NCBI RefSeq assembly: GCF_015097055.1
Contig: NZ_AP023366.1
Location: 1,674,001-1,738,000 of the forward strand
From: Effusibacillus dendaii
GTDB taxonomy: Bacteria; Bacillota; Bacilli; Tumebacillales; Effusibacillaceae
DNA length: 64,000 nt
Direction: 5' to 3'
Shown here: positions 9,501 through 17,296 of the stretch, piece after piece
Layout: each line of letters opens with the position of its first letter
Position numbering within the stretch: the first letter of the stretch is position 1
The notes under the pieces: model-generated
Database searches by the model: none
The model's input: the letters and a program-made list of their open reading frames with translations, nothing else
What the model was told of the DNA's origin: nothing
Program-made: the position numbers and the translations under genes

Positions 9501-10734
9501 CCTGAAATTCGATCTCCCGCGCGAGAGCATCCATTTCATTCCGCAATTCCCTCTGTTCGTCCAGGTATTTGGCCAGGTCAGCCTTAACCTTTTCGGCCCG
9601 TTCTTCCTTCTTTTGCCTGTCCTGCTCCAAATCGTCAATCCGTTCGTTTGTTCTCCGGACTTCCTCCTGCGTCTCCGCAAGGCGATCCTGCGCGGTCTTC
9701 AATTCCTGCTGTTTTTCCATCGCTTCCGAGCGGTTTAAATGATCAATTTCCGTCTCCGTTTGCAGCAGTTCTTGCTTGGATGCATCCAGCAAAGAGAGTG
9801 TCTGCTGCTCTTCCTCCTGTAACCCGTTCCAGATCTGCTCCTGTTCAAGAACTTCCGTCGCTTTTTGTTTCCGCTCCGTCTCGTCCTGCAAGACCTTGGC
9901 CGAGAGTTCAAACAGTCGCATCCCGTTATACTGGTCATAAGCCTGAACCAGTTTCTCGGCTTCCGTTCGGTGCATCCGCAATTCGTCCAACCGATCCCCA
10001 ATCTCGTCCATATCTTCAATCACTTCGGCAAGCGGGCGCAAGTCCTCATCGCTTAGAGGGGGCAGAGCGTCATTCAGAATGCCGTAGATCGTGGAAGGTT
10101 TGAAATCTTTTGATAACTTTGGCGAACGAAGTTGGATCATCAACTCCAGCAGGTCTTTGTACGCCTCCAGGTCCGCAAAGCCAAACAGCAATTGATTCAC
10201 CATCTGGCAATATTCGCCCTGTTCGCGCACCACTTTTCCGCCCTCACCGATCAACTGTTCCAATTCAGCCCGATCCAAAGGTACTTTCTGGCCATGTTTT
10301 TCGAACAAATCCCGATCATACAAAAACAGATCCTTGCCAATTCTTCGCCGGTCGGTGATCGCAAACCCCCAGAATCCTACTTGGGCGGCCCCTCGTCTGG
10401 CGCGCAAACCGATCCCTACTGTCAGGAACCTGTTTGATTCAGGTTGCCGAAACTCCAGATACAAGTACCCCGTACGGTCCTGAATCCCGCTTTCCGTCTC
10501 TCCCAGCAGGTAATATTCGATCTTCCGGTCTCTCGAACCGAACGGGTCCAGCCTTGACGGACGCTTGTCCCCGTCCAGAACCAGCGGCAGAAAGCTTTGC
10601 ATGGTGACCGATTTTCCCGAGCCGTTCGCCCCCCGAAAAATCAGCCTTCCTTCCGACAGTTCAAACACTTCGTCCGAGTAGAACCAAAAGTTCAGAACCC
10701 CCGCCCGATTCAGCACCCATCTGTTCTCAGTCAT
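6589..10734 (-). CDS. jetC: Wadjet-like JetC, SMC/MukB-type ATPase (TIGR02680 type)
   Basis: A 1381-residue SMC-like ATPase, the loop-extruding motor of the system. Walker A is GANGSGKSVT (35-44), the ABC signature is NVMSGGEKA (about 1255-1263) and Walker B is RIITLDEAFAGVD (about 1287-1299). Between them lie two very long coiled-coil stretches (about 240-480 and 760-1130) rich in Glu, Gln, Arg and Leu, separated by a hinge-like region near 580-740 with a charged EPEPEHSEARSRSRKRR insertion. The start ATG lies one base after the jetB stop, so translation is coupled. Its length fits the TIGR02680 family as I recall it. Confidence 0.9.
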   Translation of the reverse strand: MTENRWVLNRAGVLNFWFYSDEVFELSEGRLIFRGANGSGKSVTMQSFLPLVLDGDKRPSRLDPFGSRDRKIEYYLLGETESGIQDRTGYLYLEFRQPESNRFLTVGIGLRARRGAAQVGFWGFAITDRRRIGKDLFLYDRDLFEKHGQKVPLDRAELEQLIGEGGKVVREQGEYCQMVNQLLFGFADLEAYKDLLELMIQLRSPKLSKDFKPSTIYGILNDALPPLSDEDLRPLAEVIEDMDEIGDRLDELRMHRTEAEKLVQAYDQYNGMRLFELSAKVLQDETERKQKATEVLEQEQIWNGLQEEEQQTLSLLDASKQELLQTETEIDHLNRSEAMEKQQELKTAQDRLAETQEEVRRTNERIDDLEQDRQKKEERAEKVKADLAKYLDEQRELRNEMDALAREIEFQDHDLYERQWANDGQPADEKMWAGWKRDVAGYRQELKDTYELCVYERELAAKASEAEQSMSAARESRDTAERLMHTKEEALRQAIVRQEDSLLAWHKGLQRLHVAEETFRTVLHRLQRYPELAYDEIVEPFKSAAEQALAEITAQRLTAEHQLNLQVQLMEQLRGELQAWRDHREPEPEHSEARSRSRKRRMESETQPGGPLYTLCEFRPHVDERTKAVLETVLHRSGLLDAWISPDAVEVLEQEEEVWIKPSPVWFGHTLADYLEPTPSAESGLTAQQVEEVLRTIQIGQGDGSGGQRDGSAAFITETGQFVLGPLTGQTVGKERPEWIGAEARKQARLAEIKRLEEQVQAVEQEIDKIRGQIRQLQEESEHIRQELAALPADEDLRAASRILHDAKADWEHAQKVETECSGKYKEAARKWRDQQRTVLEKTAKWSRLKKEKDFREALDTLQDYERQGLSLKATLAVLGRIRQEARRLEEELQAAADRIASEQEHLDVLSTRETQFSAAVQSLTKLVQELGVYDVFQRLQELQEHRSGLNKTIDRCNTELRRLDGELGAAKERLWQKRTELEQSEQLLQKSLTDWQYEWKLGLVEFEPEHPLRTAVTDTPEGVLKTAQAIRNLFRARYEPRRKEQMLNQLQETFVLAKNALLDYSLVQRYEETGERIFIESLRDRTQPWTPRMLLNELLRMEEEQRLLIEEKDRELYEQILIHSVGRAIKDKINRAEQWVREMNRFMENRKTSSGLVLSLEWTPRAARNEREMDTEKLVRLLRKNPNTLLPEETEQMVEHFRSRIRWAKEDAAEGEGLRKWMQELLDYRNWFAFTLYFRKGSQPWRELTDSRFNVMSGGEKAMAMYIPLFAATDSRYKDSRSDAPRIITLDEAFAGVDDENMRDMFQLLTDMRFDYMMTSQVLWGCYDTVPSLSIYEVYRPQDVDFVTLIPYYWNGVQRRMMEDGDWEAVKEVAAARFEG

Positions 10735-10735
10735 T

Positions 10736-11956
10736 TTATTCAGCCTGCTCCTTCCAGCCGTATGTTCCGTTCCAGCGCATGAACGCCGGATAAAGCTTGA
10801 CGGTATGGACTCCCTCTTGCATGCCCAAATTCCACTCCCGCAAGTGGGCGATCAGTTCATCCGCGAGCAAACTGCTCGTCTTCTCACGGTGTCCCTTGCT
10901 CCAGTAATCCCCGTGGTACTCTTTCAACCGGCTCAGAATCCCCTCAAACTCGGCTCTTGTCAACAGCAAATTGCCCTGTTCGTCTTTCTCAAAGATACCG
11001 GGGTTTTTGTGCAAAATCCGGCGAATCTCACCCGCCAGCAGCATCAACAGATCCGACTCCCCTGCCAGAGTCGGGAACAGTTCCATTTCCCCGGTCACAT
11101 CCGTCCAGGTGAACAACAATCCTTCCCGGAACCGCCGCCCCTCAAGGTTCAACATGTTCCGCATCTGCTCGATCAACCAGGATCTTTGGGTCTGGACATA
11201 CCTCCGCTCTTCGTCCGGCCACTGCCAGTCATATACAACGGGTTCCTGAATCAACCGGCGAAAAATTTTCTGCCTTCTGGCCTGCACATCTGAACCGGTT
11301 GCCGGATCAGCGGCCGCCGGGAGAAGTTGATCAGCCGGAGCAATCAATTCCTCCATGGATTCGTATGCCGTCAGATCTTTCGGAAACCGACGCAGCACAT
11401 ACCGGGCCATCGGGGATGCTTCGTACAACACATTATGATTTCCCCCCTCCCGGGCCCAATCCGATTCCTCCCCTTCTACCGCAACGAGCACTTCCAACTC
11501 CCTCAGTTTCTTTAACGCCCGGGCCATGGACAGTCGATGTTCGTAAAGAGTCCAGTCCAGATTCACATCCAAAGACAGCAAGTGATCGCGGATGGCGTCC
11601 ACCATTTCGGACAGCAAAAATTGTTCCGCTTCTCCCCGCCCTTCCAGGTACCATAGTCCATATGCAAACAGAGCGTAATCCCTGGGGCCGTGAAATGTTT
11701 CGATTCGCATCCACGGTTGCCAGGAACCGGGGATTTTCTCCAACTTGGCAAAGCTGCGCGTGACGATCAGGGAAAAACCGGCATGGTCGTGAAACCAATC
11801 CCGCAATTTCTCATAATGACTCTTGACTAATACAAACATCTCCGGATCTTTCCGCTTCGTAATCCACGGCCGGTTTAAAAGCGCCTGGGCAGCCTGCTGC
11901 AACTCCGCTCTCAGCCGTTCTTGCGTACCGCCTGGAAACTTTCGGATTCGTCTCAC
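10736..11956 (-). CDS. jetB: Wadjet-like JetB, DUF2398/TIGR02678-type subunit (kite/MukE-like)
   Basis: A 406-residue soluble protein, second gene of the operon, expected to be the small kleisin-associated (MukE/kite-like) winged-helix subunit. Features include FHDHAGFSLIVTRSFAKLEK (about 54-73), DYALFAYGLWYLEG (about 93-106) and a winged-helix-like region after EHRLSMARALKKLRELEVL (about 142-160). It starts at GTG 11956, overlapping the jetA stop by four bases (GTGA), a classical coupling. The C-terminus KLYPAFMRWNGTY is typical of this family from memory. The assignment relies strongly on context. Confidence 0.8.
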   Translation of the reverse strand: MRRIRKFPGGTQERLRAELQQAAQALLNRPWITKRKDPEMFVLVKSHYEKLRDWFHDHAGFSLIVTRSFAKLEKIPGSWQPWMRIETFHGPRDYALFAYGLWYLEGRGEAEQFLLSEMVDAIRDHLLSLDVNLDWTLYEHRLSMARALKKLRELEVLVAVEGEESDWAREGGNHNVLYEASPMARYVLRRFPKDLTAYESMEELIAPADQLLPAAADPATGSDVQARRQKIFRRLIQEPVVYDWQWPDEERRYVQTQRSWLIEQMRNMLNLEGRRFREGLLFTWTDVTGEMELFPTLAGESDLLMLLAGEIRRILHKNPGIFEKDEQGNLLLTRAEFEGILSRLKEYHGDYWSKGHREKTSSLLADELIAHLREWNLGMQEGVHTVKLYPAFMRWNGTYGWKEQAE

Positions 11957-13461
11957 TGTGCGGCCACCTCTTTTAAAAACATTCGGAAGTCAGGCAAATC
12001 CAACACTCCGTCTTCGAAGACCAATTTTGCCCGTTGACCGTTTTCGGGTTCCAGCAGGCGAATTTCCAATCCGTCGGGTGTCCGGATCTTTCGCGAACGG
12101 CTTGCCATGCACCGGCCGATCCACAGTAACAGGAACTTGCGTTCCAGCAGGGTCAAACGATCCAGCTCACTCATGGAAAATTCGCCCATCCCGACCCATT
12201 TTCGCAGAATCTCGTCCTCAAACGCTTTTCCCGCAAGAAACGCCTGCCTGGCTATTCGCTGCTGCTCTTTCCGATCGCGGACCGCTTCGGTCTCGCCCGC
12301 TTTTCTTTGGATCCGGCTGCGTGATTTTAACTCTCGAATGATCGGCATCTCGTCCCACATTGACAGATCAGCCGAATCGGAGGTTCGCTCCCCTTCTCCC
12401 TGGAAATGCCGCGTTCGATAGAGACCAAACGTGTAAGCGCCTAGACGGTGGGCATCTTCCGCGTCTTCCAAACTCAAAAACCACTGCCCCAGGTAATCCA
12501 GTTCCCGTTTGCGGCTGATCCCCCACCTGTATTTCTCCTGAATCGCCAATGCATACTTGAGCATTTTGGCAATGCTGTCCTTCGTGGCCCGTTCCAGAAA
12601 AACCACGTCGCTTGGCTCATGCCCGTTTCCCGTAAACCACTGGACGAAAATAGACCACTCCTCCCGTCGGCGATCCATCCGTTCCTCGTTCGTGATGGAC
12701 TCTTCCAACGAAGGCATCCTTGCTTCATCGACCACGACCGCATGAAGAAAAGCCTGCCAGACTTCGGGGCCCGTCTCCTGCAAGATCGCCTCCAACTGTC
12801 CCCCGTAGCGTTGTAGCCCAATGACAAAATTGCGAAGATAGTGAGTCAACGTGTCTTTAAAGACCAGAAACTGTTCCGTAAGCATCAGCTCTTCCGCTCT
12901 CCCGGTCTGCAGGCTCGCCAAATAATCAGAAGCATTCTCATGCAGCTGTCGAAACGAGTTTTGCAAATCCCGCCACAGTTGCAAGGCTTCTCCTTCTGTC
13001 CATTCCGGTGTCTCCCGCACCCGCCTGATATAATCCAGCAACCGTTCCAGAAGAGTGGGCTCCAGCGAGCCTCCATAGCCCTGGATGTTTTCGAGATTCT
13101 CCAGCATCCGCTCAATCTCGATGGTGTAAGGTGTCATTTGATATCGGAATCGCTTGCGAAGATACTCTTCGATGGTGGTTGCCCTGCCACCGTCATGACG
13201 GCTGGTCAGATTTTTCCATTCGGTCAGTGCTTCCAGGTCCCTTTGGCACTGTTCCAGAGAGTAATCGTCCAGCAATCCCCAACTCATCACGCCGGCGTAG
13301 ACTTCTTCAGCTTTTAGCCAATATTTCAACTTGCTGTGATTTTCATAGAAAAACCGTAGAATCAACCGGTAACGGGCCACATTTTCCGCGTTCAGATATT
13401 TGGTCTCCGGTACCGGCTTCGTCCACAATTCCCTTGTTTGTCGTCGGTTCACCGCACTCAT
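11953..13461 (-). CDS. jetA: Wadjet-like JetA, DUF2397/TIGR02677-type kleisin-like subunit
   Basis: First gene of the operon, about 502 residues, expected to bridge the SMC heads as a MukF/kleisin-like subunit. It begins with KPVPETKYLNAENVARYRLI (about 14-33), then a predicted winged helix (KYWLKAEEVYAGVM) and a largely helical body. The region near residues 300-400 contains KYALAIQEKYRWGISRKREL and EDAHRLGAYTFGLYRTRHF. The start could be ATG 13461 or GTG 13452; the latter has AAAGG at better spacing. About 260 AT-rich bases upstream should contain the operon promoter, which I cannot assign confidently. Confidence 0.83.
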   Translation of the reverse strand: MSAVNRRQTRELWTKPVPETKYLNAENVARYRLILRFFYENHSKLKYWLKAEEVYAGVMSWGLLDDYSLEQCQRDLEALTEWKNLTSRHDGGRATTIEEYLRKRFRYQMTPYTIEIERMLENLENIQGYGGSLEPTLLERLLDYIRRVRETPEWTEGEALQLWRDLQNSFRQLHENASDYLASLQTGRAEELMLTEQFLVFKDTLTHYLRNFVIGLQRYGGQLEAILQETGPEVWQAFLHAVVVDEARMPSLEESITNEERMDRRREEWSIFVQWFTGNGHEPSDVVFLERATKDSIAKMLKYALAIQEKYRWGISRKRELDYLGQWFLSLEDAEDAHRLGAYTFGLYRTRHFQGEGERTSDSADLSMWDEMPIIRELKSRSRIQRKAGETEAVRDRKEQQRIARQAFLAGKAFEDEILRKWVGMGEFSMSELDRLTLLERKFLLLWIGRCMASRSRKIRTPDGLEIRLLEPENGQRAKLVFEDGVLDLPDFRMFLKEVAAQ

Positions 13462-13642
13462 CCTTTGCAAGACAATCGTTTCTACATCGTGTCGATCAGC
13501 ACAGGTATATTATACTGCAAAGAAGCAGTTTTACAGACATAAGTAAAATTTGTCCAAGCTACCGTATCGAGATCGTTGAGTCCTCTTGAAAATCGGGTCT
13601 TCATTGAACCACAAAAATAAAATATATTGAATCAATTTTAAC

Positions 13643-13682
13643 AACAAAAATAAAAACTGTTGAGAATCGATTTTCTCAACAG
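13643..13682 (-). terminator. Intrinsic terminator of the yyaL-type gene
   Basis: CTGTTGAGAA and TTCTCAACAG form a perfect 10-bp stem with a 6-base loop. On the minus strand it is followed by TTTTTATTTTTG. Confidence 0.85.
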
Positions 13683-13730
13683 CCCATCGCAAATTGCACA
13701 GTCTGATCTGTAACATCCTATTCACTCTGT

Positions 13731-15903
13731 CTACTTCCCCAGCAGTCCAGCCAAATCTTCCACTTTCGTAACAGGCGCCTGACAGGCATAATTCTGACAG
13801 ACATACGCCGTTGCCTTTCCCTCTCTCGCTGTTTTCCCTTCCGCGAAGGGAAACCGCTTTGTGATCTCCGTTTCCTTATCAATGGGATTGAGAACCACGA
13901 TCGCGTTGGGCAGAAACGTTTTTCGAATTTGCTGCAGCATCTCTTTCGTATCTTCCGCTTCCGGATCGCCTGCAATCACAATTTCCCTGCTCCCGTAAAT
14001 GGCAAATTGAAGCGCCATCAGCGTATGTGTAAAGCCGGACGGGTAGGATCGGATCATGTCGGCAAACGTTTCGAACAGCCGGTCCGCCAATTTTTCATAG
14101 TGGTCATTTCCGGTTAATCGGGCCAACTGCAGAAGGTTGAGCGCCGCCACCGAATTGCCGGACGGGATTGCCCCGTCGTACACTTCTTTCGGACGAGCCA
14201 GCAGCTGCTCTCCATCGCTGCCATAGAAGAAAAATCCGCCGTTTTCCTGATCCGAAAACAGCCGAATCATATCATCTGTCAATGCAACCGCCGCATCGAC
14301 ATGCCGCAGATCCCAATCCGCTTCGTACAATTCCAGCAACCCCCACACCAAAAACGCGTAATCGTCCAAGTAAGCCGGAAACGCCGCCTCTCCATCGCGA
14401 TAACGGGCCAAGAGCCGTCCGTCCAACCGCCGTAATTTTTGCAGGAGAAAATCTGCCGCCTTCTGTGCCGCCCGAAGCCAATTGTCTTCCCCAAGCACGC
14501 GCGCGCCTTTGGCCATTGCCGAAATCATCAACCCGTTCCAGGCAGTCAAAATTTTGTCGTCCTTGCCGGGATGGATCCGTTTTTCACGCACATCAAACAG
14601 CTTTCGGCGTGACTGTTCAATCACCTGCGCCAATTCATCGCCGCTGATGCCAAAATGATCGGCAATCGCTTGATGATCGGTCTCGATCAGATGCAGATGA
14701 CTGGTTCCGTGCTCAAAATTGCCTTTTTCCGTAACGCCGTAATACCGGCAAAAAATCTCGCCGATTTCATCGCCCAACACCTCTCGAATCTGTTCCGGAC
14801 GCCAGACGTAAAATTTGCCCTCTTCCCCTTCCGAATCGGCGTCTTCTGCCGAATAGAAACCGCCTTCCGGACTGGTCATGTCACGCAGGATATAGGTGAA
14901 AATCTCGCGCACCACCATCGCGTAAAACCGTTTGCCGGTTGCTTGATATGCCTCCAGAAAAGCATGTGTCAAGAGCGCGTTATCATACAGCATCTTTTCA
15001 AAATGGGGAATCATCCACATCTGATCTACCGAATAACGGGCGAAACCAAACCCGATGTGGTCGTAGATGCCGCCGCGATACATCGATTCGAGTGTTCGTT
15101 CCACCATATCGAGCGCCCGCTGATTGCCCGTATGCTGCCAATACCGCAGTAAAAATCCGAAATTGTGCGGGGATGGAAATTTCGGCGCAGAGCCAAATCC
15201 GCCATATGTCCGGTCATAACTGGACGAAAAGCGTTGAAACGCTTTTTCCAGCACGTCTTCCGTCAACTCGTTGCGTGCTTCCGTCCTTTTTCCCTCAGCC
15301 GTGGCCGCCCCTCTCGGAACTGCTCCTTGAAAACGCGGCTGCAACGCCTCCGCAATTTGACTTGCGACCGTTTCCACCCGCTCCCGCTCCGTTTCCCATT
15401 TTTCCTGAATTTGCGAGAGAATGTCGAGAATGCCGAGGCGACCGTACTTGCGTTCTTTCGGGAAGTAGGTGCCAGCAAAAAACGGCTTTTTCTCCGGCGT
15501 CATGACAATCGTTAGCGGCCAACCGCCCTGACCCGTCATTTCCTGACAAACCGTCATGTAAATATGGTCAATGTCCGGCCGTTCCTCCCGGTCCACCTTG
15601 ATGGCAACAAAATGATCGTTTAAATAGTTCGCCACTTCTTCATCTTCGAACGATTCCCGTTCCATAACATGGCACCAATGGCAAGTAGATTATTTCAACC
15701 AACTTTCAATTAGTCGCCCCACAGGGCTAGGAATAGCCGATGGACAAGAATACCGGCTTGCTCTCCCTTACTGCCTTTTGGAAAGCTTCAGGGCCCCATG
15801 GGAACCAGTCAACAGGGTTGTAAGCGTGTTGAAGCAGGTAAGGAGATTTTTCGTTGATCAGGCGGTTGGCTTTGCGGTCCCGGTTGTCAAGGAATTCTTT
15901 CAT
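13731..15903 (-). pseudogene. YyaL/Spermatogenesis-associated-20-type thioredoxin-domain protein, interrupted near codon 59
   Basis: Relatives are about 690-residue proteins with an N-terminal thioredoxin-like domain (DUF255) and a six-hairpin glycosidase-like domain. The original ATG at 15903 opens a frame for about 58 codons (ending [10 protein letters not shown]) and then meets TAG. The continuation TCHWCHVMERESFED resumes after a 43-nt insertion at about 15680-15722. The rest (13731-15665) is intact, including GGWPLTIVMTP (about 36-46 of the fragment), FGSAPKFPSPHNF and AWNGLMISAMAKG. The insertion adds a stop and a +1 frameshift directly in front of the CHWC motif. A protein starting at ATG 15665 would lack this motif. 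The intact remainder suggests a recent event or partial function. Confidence 0.85.
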
Positions 15904-15979
15904 CAGGAAGCACCCTTTCGTGCGTGATTTTGGGTATTTCAGGAAATTCTCGTCTTACTTCATTATACTCTTTTACTTC

Positions 15980-16090
15980 AAGGGGAATCCAGAAAGATGT
16001 GATTCCTGACGGGTGCCGCTCCATTCTTTTTGAAAACGCAGGCTCAACCAACCTTACGGCCAGTTCTTTCTACACGCTAGACCCCTATAG
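15980..16090 (+). pseudogene. Possible fragment of an AraC-family regulator N-terminal domain
   Basis: A short plus-strand frame contains DVIPDGCRSILFEN, reminiscent of the I-(L/I)-PDGC-x-x-(L/I)-(I/L)-F segment in some AraC-type regulators. Nothing upstream or downstream extends the match, so it would be a remnant. Low confidence. Confidence 0.25.
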
Positions 16091-16342
16091 AAAATTGATT
16101 TCAATCGAAGGAGGTCCGTTGTCCTCCCGCTTCCAAATGATCGAATCGAGGATTTTCTTGTAGCACTGATTTAGTTCCAAATCACTCATGGTTTTGCTGT
16201 TCCGCATTTGTTCCCAGAAGTGCCGGATGTAGTACAGTCGCTCCTCGTTAGTGATCGATTCTTGTGACTTCAACCGTTTCTCCAGGACGCCAAGTTCTTC
16301 GTGAAGTGCATTTAACTCCTCTATCGAGAGCAAAAACGTCAT
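16085..16342 (-). pseudogene. C-terminal remnant of a large serine recombinase
   Basis: The last 85 or so codons are open: FLLSIEELNALHEELGVLEK, a Lys/Glu-rich helix, then LDSIIWKREDNGPPSIEINF and stop. A long coiled-coil helix followed by a 'SII-x-K/R ... IEI-F' beta end is typical of the C-terminus of large serine integrases. The catalytic resolvase domain and zinc-ribbon are missing; the sequence switches abruptly to an IS5-type transposase fragment at about 16340. It suggests that a serine-integrase element once entered here. Confidence 0.5.
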
Positions 16343-16617
16343 CGTGGATCGTGGATATGACACCGATAAAATCCTTGCGCTGCTGGAAGAGAAGCAGGCG
16401 AATTCCGTCATTCCCAGCCGTCAACTCCGTACGGTGCAACGCCATACCGATTGGTGGTTATTTAAGGAGCGTCACCTGGTCGAATGCTTATTCAACAAGC
16501 TCAAACATAATAGCCGTCTCGCAACTCGATACGATAAATTATCGCGGACCTTTGTTGCCTTTTTAAAGCTGGCCTCGGCTATGATTTGGTTGGCCTAAGG
16601 TTTGAATGCACACCCTA
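16340..16617 (+). mobile_element. IS5-family (IS427-like) insertion sequence, 3' fragment only
   Basis: The transposase C-terminus is open from about 16339 to 16598: VIVDRGYDTDKILALLEEKQ, then RHLVECLFNKLKHNSRLATR and the conserved end SRTFVAFLKLASAMIWLA. The D-x-GYDxD and LVECLFNKLK (YREN-type E) elements match DDE transposases of this group. The right end appears to be about 16613-16617, ending in CACACC-CTAG, a CTAG-type target. The 5' two-thirds and the left inverted repeat are absent, so the element is inactive. Its insertion changes the C-terminus of the neighbouring minus-strand gene. Confidence 0.75.
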
Positions 16618-16849
16618 GAAGCTCATCCGAAATTATGCGAATTAGCTCCGTTGCAAACTCAGCATCAAATTGAATAGATTGACTTATTTTTTCAGGGTTC
16701 ATTCGTTCTGTAGTTCCGAACGTATCGATCTGAAAGTATTTCTTTCCGTCAACTGTTTTAAAGACCGTATACGTGGATCGAGCAGGGATGTGTACGTTAT
16801 TGCGTTCTTTTTGGATCTTTTTAAAATTTTCCTTCATTATACGTGCCAC
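16595..16849 (-). CDS. Small restriction-associated protein, C-terminus replaced by IS sequence
   Basis: An 84-codon frame starting at GTG 16849 with GAGGGG 7 bases upstream. The body (NNVHIPARSTYTVFKTVDGK, then KYFQIDTFGTTER and KISQSIQFD) resembles a small protein often seen next to restriction-modification and defence genes; I know no function. The final residues ELLGCAFKP are encoded by the end of the IS5-family fragment, so the native C-terminus has been lost and the IS terminal bases now supply the stop. It is the last gene of the defence operon, 18 bases after vsr. Confidence 0.6.
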   Translation of the reverse strand: MARIMKENFKKIQKERNNVHIPARSTYTVFKTVDGKKYFQIDTFGTTERMNPEKISQSIQFDAEFATELIRIISDELLGCAFKP

Positions 16850-16867
16850 TAGCTTCCCCTCTCGTTT

Positions 16868-17296
16868 CTAAAGAGAACGAATTGAACTGACCAAATCATT
16901 CAACCGGCCCTCTGCATCTTTTTTTATTTCACATTCCCAAACAATCTCAACTCTCCAACCCATCGTCATGAGATTAAAAACAGCCTTCTCGTCTCTTTCT
17001 ACATTGCGTTGTATCTTGGGAATCCAATATCCGGGATTGGTTTTGGGATCGCGGTAGTACTTGCAGTCTTGGTGTGCATGCCAAAAACAGCCATGCACAA
17101 AGACCACATATTTATATTTAGGCAGTACAATATCTGGTTTCCCAGGCAATTTAGAATCATGCAGGCGAAAACGAAAGCCTAATCGATGCAAATACTTGCG
17201 TACAATGATTTTTCCCCTGGTGTTTTTTGAACGAATATGAGACATAATCTCACTTCGCTTTTGTGGATCAAATATATCATATGGCAATGGTATCAC
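16868..17296 (-). CDS. vsr: Very short patch repair endonuclease
   Basis: A 142-residue Vsr endonuclease. It nicks 5' of the T in T:G mismatches made by deamination of 5-methylcytosine, starting short-patch repair. Motifs: DPQKRSEIMSHIRSKNTRGK (about 10-29), GKPDIVLPKYKYVVFVHGCF (about 52-71) with the active-site Asp, and FWHAHQDCKYYRDP with zinc-binding His and Cys. The C-terminal WRVEIVWECE is also typical. It begins at GTG 17296 and overlaps the end of the methyltransferase gene by 20 bases, the usual partner arrangement. All catalytic residues appear to be present. Confidence 0.95.
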   Translation of the reverse strand: MIPLPYDIFDPQKRSEIMSHIRSKNTRGKIIVRKYLHRLGFRFRLHDSKLPGKPDIVLPKYKYVVFVHGCFWHAHQDCKYYRDPKTNPGYWIPKIQRNVERDEKAVFNLMTMGWRVEIVWECEIKKDAEGRLNDLVSSIRSL

